From contig JAYFRN010000006.1 of assembly GCA_034925865.1 (NCBI GenBank), forward strand, positions 136,236-200,235: 64,000 nt of DNA. The letters run 5' to 3'. Shown here in pieces: positions 25,255 to 33,589 of the stretch (its first letter is position 1; each line of letters begins with the position of its first letter). Position numbers and translations under genes: made by a program. The notes below the pieces were generated by a model. The model was not told the DNA's origin and did no database searches. It saw only the letters and a program-made list of their open reading frames with translations. This stretch comes from Oscillospiraceae bacterium (GTDB lineage: Bacteria > Bacillota > Clostridia > Oscillospirales > SIG627).

Positions 25255-26949
25255 TTACACCACTCCAAAATCAGCAAGCCGACTTTTCGCAAACCTTATA
25301 TACCATTGCTTATCAAGTTTATACGGAACTTTTATTTCATTCACTTCATCATTATAAATAAAGCAGTGTTCAGGGGAATTGGTTAGCTTTTCAGGTCTGC
25401 CTGTCCTTGCGCTGATTTTTTGAACCCCAGCATCAGAATCAAGCTTTGAAGCAAATATCCTGATGCACTTTTCTTTCAATTTTTTATCACCATGAATAAT
25501 GTCTGTGTATTTATTGCTTATTTTCGATACCAGTTGAAATTCCTTTAATTCATCACACTTCAGGATACTATCTTCAATTGAAATACCATGAACCATGTAA
25601 TTAATTAACGCTTTATTAAGGATAGGAAGGTCATAATCCAAGTTGGAAAGCTTTTTAACATAACCGCCTTTTGATTTGATTTTGCCATCATCACCAATCA
25701 AAATGTAATTGTTTACATCCTTTTGAAACACCTTGCTAAATAATTCAAATTCCATTTTCATACCGGTTAAGCATTCCCATTCATAAACAGCATCATCAAG
25801 AAGGTCATAATCGTCTATGCTTTTAAGTTTTAGCAGAATACCATCCGTATTGCTCTGAATTAGCTGTGCATATGATTCGACCATTTCAATTAACATCAGC
25901 AGCATAAGCTGTCCATTAACACAAACCGCATTATTCATCCGAGGATCATACAGTTTACTGTTCTTATCTTTAAGCTGTCCACTCATGCTGTTATCAGCAA
26001 TTTTGAATGGTGCTCTTGCTTTTTTATTTCCTTCAGCTTTATACCTTAGGTTTTGGTTGTGCATCAATTCAAAGTTTTCAGGTTTTGACATGTTTCTATA
26101 ACCAAACTTATATTTAAGCTGAATTGATGGATAGTATGCAGTAACATCCGCAATCAGCAGCACTCCTGATTCAGTATTTTTCTTTTTTGCCCCATGAATG
26201 CCGCCCCAACTAAATGTATGTGGCACACCTGCAATGACCGTTTCCAATGACTTTGAATAATCATAGTTTTCAGGGTTCTTGTACCAGTCAAGCACATATT
26301 TGTATTTGTTCAGCTTCAAGCAGGGTACAATGGGAAATTCAAATTCATTGTCATCAAACTTCTTTCCCATGCCACCACAGATTTCAGCCACAAGCTGTGC
26401 TTTGGTCTTGCTGTATGAAGAAATCGGAAGATTGAACAGCTTTATCAATTCCCTTGAAGCGTTAAATTCTTCACTTCGTTGTAAGAATACTTCAATGGTC
26501 TGTTCTACATCATGGCGACAATATTTTACCGTTTCATTCAGTTCTTCTTGTGTAAGCTTTCTTTGAATATCGAATGGAACAGAAGTTTCCTTGATGTTAT
26601 TTCCCATGAAGCCTTCAAAGCTTTTCAGTCCTCTGTCTGTGCTAAGCATCACATCATAATTTATAAGTGGAATGTCCCGCAACATAGAAGAATACTTCCA
26701 TCCTGAATTACCTTTTACAATGATGTAATCATTAATTGTTTTTGGGTCAAATCCGCAAAGAATGCCTTTCAGGATGTATTGGTCATAGTGCCTGGAATTG
26801 AAACCAACCCAAATGTCATTGATGTTTTCCTTGTGAAGCTTTTCCAGTGCATCAGGGTCATTGATGATGACATGTTCACGCTTGTTTGTCACATCATTGA
26901 TGACAACCAACCAGTCATATTGAAAAACTTCAAAGTCATAGAATAACAT
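25255..26949 (-). CDS. Compact family B DNA polymerase
   Basis: 564 residues, ATG after GAAAGGATGTG. Exonuclease motifs: FYDFEVF at 3-9 (D-x-E), VGFNSRHYDQYIL near 49, YCRHDVEQT near 146. Polymerase motifs: ADVTAYYPSIQL near 275 (DxxAxYPS, motif A), FKIADNSMSGQL near 318 (motif B), QSNTDGIL near 376 (motif C, NTDG rather than DTDS). It is shorter than cellular family B enzymes, as for phage replicases. Substitution at motif C keeps one Asp. Works with the adjacent primase-helicase. Confidence 0.88.
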   Translation of the reverse strand: MLFYDFEVFQYDWLVVINDVTNKREHVIINDPDALEKLHKENINDIWVGFNSRHYDQYILKGILCGFDPKTINDYIIVKGNSGWKYSSMLRDIPLINYDVMLSTDRGLKSFEGFMGNNIKETSVPFDIQRKLTQEELNETVKYCRHDVEQTIEVFLQRSEEFNASRELIKLFNLPISSYSKTKAQLVAEICGGMGKKFDDNEFEFPIVPCLKLNKYKYVLDWYKNPENYDYSKSLETVIAGVPHTFSWGGIHGAKKKNTESGVLLIADVTAYYPSIQLKYKFGYRNMSKPENFELMHNQNLRYKAEGNKKARAPFKIADNSMSGQLKDKNSKLYDPRMNNAVCVNGQLMLLMLIEMVESYAQLIQSNTDGILLKLKSIDDYDLLDDAVYEWECLTGMKMEFELFSKVFQKDVNNYILIGDDGKIKSKGGYVKKLSNLDYDLPILNKALINYMVHGISIEDSILKCDELKEFQLVSKISNKYTDIIHGDKKLKEKCIRIFASKLDSDAGVQKISARTGRPEKLTNSPEHCFIYNDEVNEIKVPYKLDKQWYIRFAKSRLADFGVV

Positions 26950-26976
26950 CTACATCACATCCTTTCAGAAAATAAA

Positions 26977-27003
26977 TGGGGGAAGGGGAAAGCCCTTCCC
27001 CCA
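26977..27003 (-). terminator. Terminator-like hairpin before polymerase gene
   Basis: Eleven-base stem TGGGGGAAGGG / CCCTTCCCCCA with a five-base loop, then ATTTATTTTC on the minus strand, between the DUF669 gene and the polymerase gene. It would lower polymerase expression relative to the recombination genes. Confidence 0.65.
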
Positions 27004-27021
27004 ATGTGTCAACCGCTGTGC

Positions 27022-27483
27022 TTACTCAACTTCAAACACATCTGTGATTTCGTATGTACCAAAGCCCTTTTTGCCTTCTTCATACGAAAGACCAAATTCA
27101 AGCTTGCCATCAATGGCTTCATGCATATCCATCAGAAGCTGTGCATACTGCTTGTATGTTTTGAAGTCAATGTCAAGCCCTGTGTCCATAGAAAGCAACA
27201 GTTCATTGACCTTATGGATACAGAACGACTGTGCGATAACTTGATTGTAGAAGATCAAACTACCCTTGTATTCACCTTCAGAAACAACTTTGAACCAAAT
27301 GGAAACCATGGGAGCACCTGCTTTAGATTTGGTAAGTTCCATCTTGTTGATATTTACTTCATAATCACCAAAAGGAACAGGGGTGAAGCTACCACCACTT
27401 TCTTTTTGTTCCTCAACTTCTTTTGCAAGTTCTTCTGTGTTGTACAACTTGTCAAATTCATCCCAAATATTTTTCTGTGCCAT
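27022..27483 (-). CDS. DUF669 phage protein (probable ssDNA-binding/recombination accessory)
   Basis: 153 residues. GSFTPVPFGDYEVNINKMEL near 30, GAPMVSIWFKVVSEGEYKG near 55 and LIFYNQVIAQSF are typical of DUF669, an OB-like phage family found next to Sak4/Erf recombinases and polymerases. The acidic C-terminus and this context suggest a single-strand binding role; that is inference. Start ATG at 27483 after AAAGGTATAGG. Confidence 0.82.
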   Translation of the reverse strand: MAQKNIWDEFDKLYNTEELAKEVEEQKESGGSFTPVPFGDYEVNINKMELTKSKAGAPMVSIWFKVVSEGEYKGSLIFYNQVIAQSFCIHKVNELLLSMDTGLDIDFKTYKQYAQLLMDMHEAIDGKLEFGLSYEEGKKGFGTYEITDVFEVE

Positions 27484-27503
27484 AATTTATTTACCTATAC
27501 CTT

Positions 27504-27845
27504 TCAAATTTGATTGTTTATTGTTTTTTGAATTTTTCGAACAAGTTCATTCAGTGTTGAACGGTTCAGCCGTTTGCCGAATTCAAGTTCATTCGTCATT
27601 TCCAGGCATATTTCTTTTATGTCCTGAAAAGCTGTGGTGTTGGATTCCAGTGAAGCTTCATAAGAAGAAAGGTCACTGTTCACCTTCTGTTCCGTGTAGT
27701 CAGCAGCTTCTTGAAGTTCCTGCACAAGGGTTTCAAAGTATCGTTCTGCTTCAAAACCTATGTACTTCTGAATCAGCCACTGAAAGTCTTTGGCATCAAA
27801 CAAGGTGTGATTCTTGCCATCAGCCAGGGTCATGACCATGCCCAT
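27504..27845 (-). CDS. Hypothetical phage protein
   Basis: 113 residues, strongly helical. N-terminal MTLADGKNHTLFDAKDFQWL then a coiled-coil-like region (VQELQEAADYTEQKVNSDLS) and RLNRSTLNELVRKI at the C-terminus. Starts as TGATG with the preceding gene. Found inside the recombination/replication block; no family recognised. Confidence 0.7.
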   Translation of the reverse strand: MGMVMTLADGKNHTLFDAKDFQWLIQKYIGFEAERYFETLVQELQEAADYTEQKVNSDLSSYEASLESNTTAFQDIKEICLEMTNELEFGKRLNRSTLNELVRKIQKTINNQI

Positions 27846-28186
27846 CAGTCAAGCCCTTCAAACAGACCGCCGAAAAGCATCTTAACAATGGTCATTGCAA
27901 TGTCCTGCTGCTCTGTGGGCTTGAAATCTTCTATGTTCTCAAAGTCCGAATCCGTGAACAGCTTGTCAAACAGCAGTTCCCTTGCAGCAGCAATGAAAAG
28001 CTTTTGCAGTTCAGGGTCTTTCTTGCACTGCATGTCAATACACTGTCTGAAAAGGGATTTCCGCAGGAAAGTCCCCCTTTCTTTCGGCATACCTTTGGGA
28101 ATCGGTGTCAGCTTTGAAGCACATTTCAGATCAGTGATGTTTCTGTGTGCTTCCATGTACTTGAACAGTTCATCATACTTTGACAT
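27845..28186 (-). CDS. Hypothetical phage protein
   Basis: 113 residues from ATG 28186 (AAAAGGGGTGA upstream; an ATG six bases earlier is too close). All-helical: MSKYDELFKYMEAHRNITD, CASKLTPIPKGMPKERGTF, QDIAMTIVKMLFGGLFEGLD. It overlaps the end of the nuclease-ATPase gene region closely and couples to the next gene. Function not recognised. Confidence 0.7.
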   Translation of the reverse strand: MSKYDELFKYMEAHRNITDLKCASKLTPIPKGMPKERGTFLRKSLFRQCIDMQCKKDPELQKLFIAAARELLFDKLFTDSDFENIEDFKPTEQQDIAMTIVKMLFGGLFEGLD

Positions 28187-28188
28187 TA

Positions 28189-29991
28189 TCATTCACCCCT
28201 TTTCTTTCTTGTTCTTGTGACAAGTTTTTCCGCAACAGGTGCTTCCTTCGCTGTGCATTCCTCAACAGGGGGTGCAGCAGATTCATCACTTCCTGTTGCT
28301 ACTGTTCCTTCATCTGTGGAAGTTGTTTCTGTGCTTTCTTCAACAGGTTTACTAAACTGTTCCTTTTCATCAGGCGCATCTGCATCAGTAGGTGCAGGAA
28401 CAGCTTCTGTTTCAGGCGGTGTGTTTTTCACAGTCCTGTATGCTCTGCCTGTTCTTCCAGTGGAAGATGAACCATTGATTGCACCTTCTACCTTCTCACC
28501 ATGCATGGTTTTTACAGCGTTTGCATTAGCTTCCGCATATACGGCAAGGAAAGCATCATAATCAAGCGGAATTTCTGTTGTGCTGACCGTTAAACGCCCA
28601 CCACCAAAGATAACTTCATTTGTCTTGAAGGAAAGTGTTCTGACATCACCGTCAGCCACAACCCTTGCGACAATATCAACCATACCTGCAACCTTGTTTG
28701 CGATTTTTTCCTGTAAATTCGGCTTGATAGCAGTAATTTTGTCACCACCCTTTTTGGTGATATCTTTGCTTGTGTCCTCATGGGAAATCAAGATGATGTT
28801 TTCATAATCCATGTTTACCAGGCGTTTCATAGTAGACAGATATTCAGTTCTTTCTTTGTCCCAGGCGCGATAGGAATCATCAGATTCATGGGTGATGCCC
28901 ATTTGGTCATACATGTAAAGTCTGCAATGTTCATGACAATCTTCTAGAAGGTCAACAATTATGGTCTTGAAATTATTTTCCTTCTTTTCAAGTTCTTCAA
29001 TCGCATCCTTGAACACCGCCCAGGCAAACACCCTTTTGGGTGACATTCTGCCGTTGGCTTCAACCTTGTCCTTGATGCTGATGTACGGTGCGTCAACGAA
29101 CTTGATATTTCCATCAGTATTTAGCATCAGGGGGTCAGGAAACTTGTTTGCGAAGGTGGTCTTTCCGCTGAATGGCGAACCATACAGCCAAATGACCTTT
29201 TTTTCAATCTTTTCAATATTTCTTCTTTCATTCTTCGGTAACAACATATAATCAATCCCTTTCTGACAATAGTCTTGATACTCGCACCAATTGCACAAGT
29301 ATCCTGTGTTTTGTGGAAAATCCACTGCTTCCTGTGACCGTTTACCTTTCAGAAGGTATTCAATCACTTTATTTGGGTCATATTCGATTTGAACAAGTGA
29401 AGGTTCAGCATCTTCAAGTTCATCTTGAATCCGCTTTCGAAAATCTGATAATCCTTCAGTCTTTTTCTGCTTAATTCCGATTTTCGGAATGAACAGGAAG
29501 AAAAGATTTCTAATGGTCTTGCCAGGATTCATCTGTTCAAAGAAATATTTGTACAGATGCAACTGGTCTGAATCTTTGTACCTTTTGACATTGTTTGAAT
29601 ATTTGAAGTCATAAATGTCATACACATTCGGAACTTCCGAATCATGAAATCCTGTTACTGGTGCAAGAAGATCAATAAATCCTGTAAAATCTCCCGATGA
29701 AATCTCAACTTCAAATTCACCCTTTGGTATAAATCTTGATGCTTTTGAAATTAACTTTTCAAGTTTTATTGCTTCGTTGATATGATCATCTGTGATGATG
29801 TGGTATGACATGTAATATTCATTAATCGCTGCATCAACACCCTTTTCCAGTCCTGTATGTAAGGCGGTTCCGATAATAAGCGGATTGTCTGCATTATCAG
29901 GTGGTAAAGTCAATAACTTGTCACAATATCGCAACTTGTACTTGAATGGGCATTTTTCAAAGCATTCAATTCTGCTATGTGACCATTGCAT
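28189..29991 (-). CDS. Cas4-like PD-(D/E)XK nuclease fused to Sak4-like RecA ATPase
   Basis: 600 residues, ATG seven bases after AAAGGGG. Domain 1 (1-250): PD-(D/E)XK nuclease of the Cas4/AddB-C kind: CFEKCPFKYKLRYCD near 10, GTALHTGLEKG near 42, FTGFIDLLAP near 101, IYDFKYS near 124, SDQLHLYKYF near 140, and a C-terminal CNWCEYQDYC cluster near 233, pointing to a four-cysteine Fe-S site. Domain 2 (265-500): Sak4-type ATPase, Walker A LYGSPFSGKTTFANKF near 270, Walker B TIIVDLLED near 344. A low-complexity Thr/Glu/Ala tail follows. Together a one-protein end-resection and annealing unit. Confidence 0.85.
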   Translation of the reverse strand: MQWSHSRIECFEKCPFKYKLRYCDKLLTLPPDNADNPLIIGTALHTGLEKGVDAAINEYYMSYHIITDDHINEAIKLEKLISKASRFIPKGEFEVEISSGDFTGFIDLLAPVTGFHDSEVPNVYDIYDFKYSNNVKRYKDSDQLHLYKYFFEQMNPGKTIRNLFFLFIPKIGIKQKKTEGLSDFRKRIQDELEDAEPSLVQIEYDPNKVIEYLLKGKRSQEAVDFPQNTGYLCNWCEYQDYCQKGIDYMLLPKNERRNIEKIEKKVIWLYGSPFSGKTTFANKFPDPLMLNTDGNIKFVDAPYISIKDKVEANGRMSPKRVFAWAVFKDAIEELEKKENNFKTIIVDLLEDCHEHCRLYMYDQMGITHESDDSYRAWDKERTEYLSTMKRLVNMDYENIILISHEDTSKDITKKGGDKITAIKPNLQEKIANKVAGMVDIVARVVADGDVRTLSFKTNEVIFGGGRLTVSTTEIPLDYDAFLAVYAEANANAVKTMHGEKVEGAINGSSSTGRTGRAYRTVKNTPPETEAVPAPTDADAPDEKEQFSKPVEESTETTSTDEGTVATGSDESAAPPVEECTAKEAPVAEKLVTRTRKKRGE

Positions 29992-30326
29992 TGCATCACC
30001 CCTTTCACTATGTTTTTAAACTGTTCAAACCCTTTTGGGTACAGAACTAAGCCGATGCCATGTGAACTGTTGATTGAAGCTGTATTCTTTTTCTGCAAGT
30101 CAGAAGGTTTTCCAGCATCACTTTTAAGTTCTGCGCTGATGAAAACGCCGTTCACGCAAAGCAGCAGGTCAGGAATACCGCTTTTCTGATAACCACCACC
30201 CCAAACCTTCAAGTACCAACCGCATTCAGGAACAGTTTTTTTGTTCTGTGGACACCCTGCTGCATAAATACCTTCCGATTCAAGCCACTTCTTGATTTTG
30301 TTTTCAAATTGCTTTTCCTGTGCCAT
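29910..30326 (-). CDS. VRR-NUC domain nuclease
   Basis: 138 residues. The pattern FENKIKKWLESEGIYAAGC, then SGIPDLLLCVNGVFISAELK and GKPSDLQKKN is the VRR-NUC signature (E, D, ExK and Q of a PD-(D/E)XK fold), frequent beside phage SNF2 helicases and thought to act as a structure-specific nuclease. Start ATG has AAGGGGGT upstream. Its last 82 bases overlap the next gene in another frame, which is larger than usual. Confidence 0.85.
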   Translation of the reverse strand: MAQEKQFENKIKKWLESEGIYAAGCPQNKKTVPECGWYLKVWGGGYQKSGIPDLLLCVNGVFISAELKSDAGKPSDLQKKNTASINSSHGIGLVLYPKGFEQFKNIVKGVMQCNGHIAELNALKNAHSSTSCDIVTSY

Positions 30327-30332
30327 ACCGTT

Positions 30333-30656
30333 TTACCCCCTTGAACACAACCCAGTGTTCCATGCGTGTTGTATGTTTTCTGATTGTGTAACCCATTCAA
30401 GCTGTGAAGCTCTGCAATCGTGTTTCTTACCCTTCTTGTGGTTTACAATGTCTTTGCCTTCGGGTTTATCAATGAAGGCAACAGCAACCAAAATGTGCAG
30501 CCTTTCACACCGTCCATCAATCTTCACACGCAGATAACCTTTTCCGTCATCATAGGGGGAAAGAAGATTTCTAGTTTTAATATTCATGACATTGCCAAGG
30601 CTGCTAATTATGTAATTTGGATGGTTATCAATAACCTTCCACCTTTCTTTTGGCAT
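30333..30656 (-). CDS. HNH endonuclease with NUMOD4 motif
   Basis: 107 residues. N-terminal WKVIDNHPNYIISSLGNVMN is a NUMOD4 domain, followed by HNH_3 (RLHILVAVAFIDKPEGKDIV, NHKKGK, SQLEWVTQSENIQHAW). Free-standing homing-type endonucleases like this are common in phage genomes. It is shorter than typical members (usually ~160) but retains both catalytic His/Asn blocks. Six bases separate it from the VRR-NUC gene; it may be a selfish insertion tolerated in the operon. Confidence 0.85.
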   Translation of the reverse strand: MPKERWKVIDNHPNYIISSLGNVMNIKTRNLLSPYDDGKGYLRVKIDGRCERLHILVAVAFIDKPEGKDIVNHKKGKKHDCRASQLEWVTQSENIQHAWNTGLCSRG

Positions 30657-30787
30657 CAGCGCACCACCACGAATTCACGCCAGTGCTTTGCAAAAGGGCT
30701 TCTTCCGTCAGACTGCTTTTTGTTCAAATGATAGTAACCTTCAAGCAGCATATTTCTTCTTGCAATAGCTCTCTTAATCTTCCGCAT
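30656..30787 (-). CDS. Small basic phage protein
   Basis: 43 residues, ATG at 30787 after AAGGATGGTGA. Reads RKIKRAIARRNMLLEGYYHL and then SPFAKHWREFVVVR. Overlaps the HNH gene start. Very basic; similar short proteins occur in early regions of Firmicutes phages. Function unknown. Confidence 0.6.
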   Translation of the reverse strand: MRKIKRAIARRNMLLEGYYHLNKKQSDGRSPFAKHWREFVVVR

Positions 30788-30926
30788 CTTTTTCACCATC
30801 CTTTAAATGTTTTAGGATGAAATCGAATGCAGAACAATATGTAAGACCTTTTTTAATTTTGCCTTCATCAACTTTAGTGATATAAGCAAAAGCAGAAGCA
30901 ACAGTCCATTTTCTTTTCTTAACCAT
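30774..30926 (-). CDS. Small phage protein
   Basis: 50 residues, ATG at 30926 preceded by AAGGACGGTGA. KKRKWTVASAFAYITKVDEG followed by a Cys-containing helix and acidic end. Overlaps the gene at 30919 by eight bases and the next small gene by 14, so it belongs to a chain of coupled short genes. Not recognised. Confidence 0.6.
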   Translation of the reverse strand: MVKKRKWTVASAFAYITKVDEGKIKKGLTYCSAFDFILKHLKDGEKDAED

Positions 30927-31377
30927 TATTTTCACCGTCCTTGATTTCCACTTTTATATATGCAGATTTTGCAGAAGTCTTTGAACACTCATTTGCAATA
31001 TCAGGGTATTTCTTTTTCAGCTTAGCACTGTCAATGCTTGTGGAAGTAGTTGCTGCAATGTAGGTAATATTCAAGATGTCAGATTCAAATTTTTTGATAT
31101 TCGCCTTTTCCATTGCTTCTTTCAGCTTATCCTTCATTTCTTTTTCAACAGCTTCAAGTGCTTTCTTCTGTGTACAAATATCAGCAATTTTTTGAATCAC
31201 TGCAAGCTGCTGCACCTGGAAAGTTGCAAGTGCAGTTTCTTCATCAGGAAGGGATTCACCACAGTTTTCAGGAACTTCACTGCATCCATCGGCGCACGAA
31301 TCGTATTCTGAGCAGAAATGACAGCATCCTGAAAACTTTCCTAAGGGGCATTCATTTTTACACTTAATCATTTTCAT
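30919..31377 (-). CDS. Cys-rich phage protein with coiled coil
   Basis: 152 residues. N-terminal Cys cluster (CKNECPLGKFSGCCHFCSEY, then CADGC) suggests zinc binding. A coiled coil follows (residues 60-95), and the C-terminal part with NITYIAATTSTSIDSAKLK, KKYPDI and KTSAKSAYIKVEI matches a widespread small phage family often described as host-nuclease-inhibitor-like (Gp157-type). Located directly after the helicase in the recombination block. Role uncertain. Confidence 0.65.
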   Translation of the reverse strand: MKMIKCKNECPLGKFSGCCHFCSEYDSCADGCSEVPENCGESLPDEETALATFQVQQLAVIQKIADICTQKKALEAVEKEMKDKLKEAMEKANIKKFESDILNITYIAATTSTSIDSAKLKKKYPDIANECSKTSAKSAYIKVEIKDGENNG

Positions 31378-31391
31378 TTATCCTTTCAAAT

Positions 31392-31598
31392 TTATAAGTT
31401 TATTACGCAAAGTGTGCATCCTGTAAAAAACATAAGACTAATAGAAGTCTGTACTATTCCGCACATATACGAAATCGTTTCTTGTTCGATTGCACCAATA
31501 GATCCAATTAACATAAGAAAAGATAAAACTGCTAATGTACCGAAAATAAATTTGTATGTTCTGCGTTTTTTATACTTTGCATTCATCGAATAGTTCAT
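31392..31598 (-). CDS. Small membrane protein
   Basis: 68 residues, basic N-terminus (MNAKYKKRRTYK) and two hydrophobic helices, FIFGTLAVLSFLMLIGSIGA and CGIVQTSISLMFFTGCTLCV. ATG at 31598 after GAAAGGA, overlapping the helicase gene by 29 bases. Membrane-located; function unknown. Confidence 0.65.
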   Translation of the reverse strand: MNYSMNAKYKKRRTYKFIFGTLAVLSFLMLIGSIGAIEQETISYMCGIVQTSISLMFFTGCTLCVINL

Positions 31599-32865
31599 CA
31601 GTAAAATCCTTTCTTTGGTTTAGGGTTTGAAGAATCGCTTCTTCCACACTGTCACAACACATCATCAGATAATAGAAGCATGTTCTGTTCTGACCGATTC
31701 TGTGAATACGTTTCTTTGCTTGTTCATAAAGTTCACTTTTATCAGTAAGGGTGAAGAATACAACCTTGTTTGCTTTCTGAAGGTTTAATCCCATTGCTCC
31801 TGCCTGATACTGAATGAAAGTGATTGAATCGCTATCATTCTCATAAGCAAATAAATCTTTCACATGACCGTTCACTTCTGAAATGGGTCTTTCCAGTTCC
31901 GCTGTAATCTGCTTCAAAGAGTTCAATTCTTCATTGAAGTTATAGAACACAATCAAGCGGTCTTTTGTACTGGAAGCTAAGTCTCCGAAAGTTTGTAATT
32001 TGTCCCGATTGTAATGACCGCATAGCATTCTGCTGTAAAGGCGTTTGGTCAATGATGTATCACCGACCAATTCACAACCTTCAATTGTCACAATTCCTGT
32101 TTTTCTAAATTTGATGTATTCTTTGGTTTTTGGTACCATCATCGGAATCATCATCTGTTCAGGAAGGTCAATAACTTCATCTGACTTCATGAACACCGCA
32201 CCATTTTCACGCATCTTTGATTTCAAGCGGTCAACATTCTTGTATGGTTCTTCTTTGTCAACAACCTTGTGAATAAATCCATCTGATTCAACTTTCATCC
32301 AATTTACATATTGCTTGTTGTAAAGTTCCTTGCTAATTTTCCATCCAAGCAGATGCATCTGTGACCAAAGGTTTTCATACTTTCCTGATGTCGGTGTTCC
32401 CGAAAGAAGAATCACATTGTCAGGATGCATTTTTAAAATGAATTTTGACCGCTTTGCGGTATCATTCTGAATCAAGGAAGATTCATCAAGCATAAGTGTA
32501 AAATGTTCTAAGCCAAGCAATTCTGATCGCCTGAATGCCAGGTCATAGTTGATTATTCCAACCGTCATTGAACATCCGTGATACCCTGCCCAAGCTGTAT
32601 CATGAGATAAAAAATCATCAAGCTGCTTTCTGTCTGTCAGAAGGTAAATATTAATTTTGGGATAATTATCTTTAAAGTGTTTCATCCAATCATCGATTTT
32701 TGACTTCTGACAGACAAGAACATTTGTATCTTTACCAAGTTCAACCATCTTTTCTGAGCCGACAAATGTCTTACCAAGCCCCATGTCCAGGTAATAAGCA
32801 ACCCTGCTGAACTGTTTTGTGTCTTTCAGTATTTGCTTTTGATAGGGGAATAGTTGCACCGCCAT
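31570..32865 (-). CDS. SNF2-family DNA helicase/translocase
   Basis: 431 residues. Motif I AYYLDMGLGKTFVG near 25, motif II LMLDESSLIQ near 124 (DESS), motif III LLSGTPTSGKYENLW near 152, motifs V and VI QYQAGAMGLNLQKANKVV near 353 and QAKKRIHRIGQNR near 385. A compact phage SNF2 protein, usually paired with VRR-NUC, thought to remodel recombination intermediates. Start ATG preceded by AGGGTGA. Confidence 0.92.
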   Translation of the reverse strand: MAVQLFPYQKQILKDTKQFSRVAYYLDMGLGKTFVGSEKMVELGKDTNVLVCQKSKIDDWMKHFKDNYPKINIYLLTDRKQLDDFLSHDTAWAGYHGCSMTVGIINYDLAFRRSELLGLEHFTLMLDESSLIQNDTAKRSKFILKMHPDNVILLSGTPTSGKYENLWSQMHLLGWKISKELYNKQYVNWMKVESDGFIHKVVDKEEPYKNVDRLKSKMRENGAVFMKSDEVIDLPEQMMIPMMVPKTKEYIKFRKTGIVTIEGCELVGDTSLTKRLYSRMLCGHYNRDKLQTFGDLASSTKDRLIVFYNFNEELNSLKQITAELERPISEVNGHVKDLFAYENDSDSITFIQYQAGAMGLNLQKANKVVFFTLTDKSELYEQAKKRIHRIGQNRTCFYYLMMCCDSVEEAILQTLNQRKDFTDELFDECKV

Positions 32866-32888
32866 TTCACCCTGTTACCTTTCGATTT

Positions 32889-33290
32889 TTAATTTTCAAT
32901 GTATTCTTCAAGCTTCTTCGGTGAAATGTGATAAGACCACTTCTCACCTGAAACTTTGCAAGCAAAACCAAACGGTGCTGTTCCCCTTTGTAATGCCACC
33001 CTGATGAACTGCCTTGACTTTCCAAGAATCTTTGCTGTCATTTCAACAGGTACATTTTTCAAGCCATTTGGATTAGGTGTTGCATCACTGCATTCTGTGA
33101 TGCCTTGCAGGAAAGCTTCGGAACATTCAAGTGCATCAGCAATCTTCTTGATCGCAATGTCCTTTGGTTCGTTCTTTCCCGATATGTACTGACTTATTGA
33201 TGATTTTCCGATTCCAGTCAATGCAGAAAGTTCAGATTGTGACATGTTCCTTTCTACCATTGCTTTCTTTAATTGTGCTGCAAAACTCAT
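32889..33290 (-). CDS. XRE-family regulator
   Basis: 133 residues. N-terminal helix-turn-helix: NMSQSELSALTGIGKSSISQ (residues 15-34), then YISGKNEPKDIAIKKIADAL. The C-terminal half (PVEMTAKILGKSRQFIRVAL, KWSYHISPKKLEEYIE) resembles a second, excisionase-like winged helix. Directly upstream lies a perfect 17-base palindrome (33316-33332) of the CI operator type, so this gene may be repressed by CI. Start ATG after GAAAGGAAGG. Confidence 0.88.
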   Translation of the reverse strand: MSFAAQLKKAMVERNMSQSELSALTGIGKSSISQYISGKNEPKDIAIKKIADALECSEAFLQGITECSDATPNPNGLKNVPVEMTAKILGKSRQFIRVALQRGTAPFGFACKVSGEKWSYHISPKKLEEYIEN

Positions 33291-33315
33291 TTTGAATGCC
33301 TTCCTTTCATGTTAT

Positions 33316-33332
33316 GTAGAATGTTATTCTAC
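33316..33332 (-). promoter_or_regulatory. CI-type operator palindrome
   Basis: GTAGAAT-GTT-ATTCTAC, perfect seven-base arms. The same half-site occurs three times at the repressor-early promoter region. It overlaps the stop codon of the 69-residue HTH gene and lies 26 bases before the XRE gene start. Confidence 0.75.
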
Positions 33333-33533
33333 CTCTTGCGCAAAAAAAATTGTGTTTACTTCCGTTATGTGCAAAATTTTACATAACTTCATAATTTCAC
33401 TTGCCCTGAATTCGTGCTTGTTGTTCAACTTATAGCTGAATGTGACCACAGAAACACCGAGTGCTTCAGCTATTTGTTCTTGATTCATGCCGCTTTCAGC
33501 AATAGCTGCTTTCAATTTCAATGTATTTGTCAT
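33324..33533 (-). CDS. Small XRE/Cro-type HTH regulator
   Basis: 69 residues, mainly one helix-turn-helix: MNQEQIAEALGVSVVTFSYK (residues 16-35), LNNKHEFRASEIMKLCKILH. Similar in size to Cro or antirepressor-like proteins. Start ATG follows GAAAGGAAGGGAA. It lies in the early operon distant from CI rather than directly divergent, so calling it Cro is not secure. Confidence 0.85.
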   Translation of the reverse strand: MTNTLKLKAAIAESGMNQEQIAEALGVSVVTFSYKLNNKHEFRASEIMKLCKILHITEVNTIFFAQEVE

Positions 33534-33589
33534 TGTTTCCCTTCCTTTCTTTTAATTTTAGGTATTTTTAATATCCGACGCCGATATAA

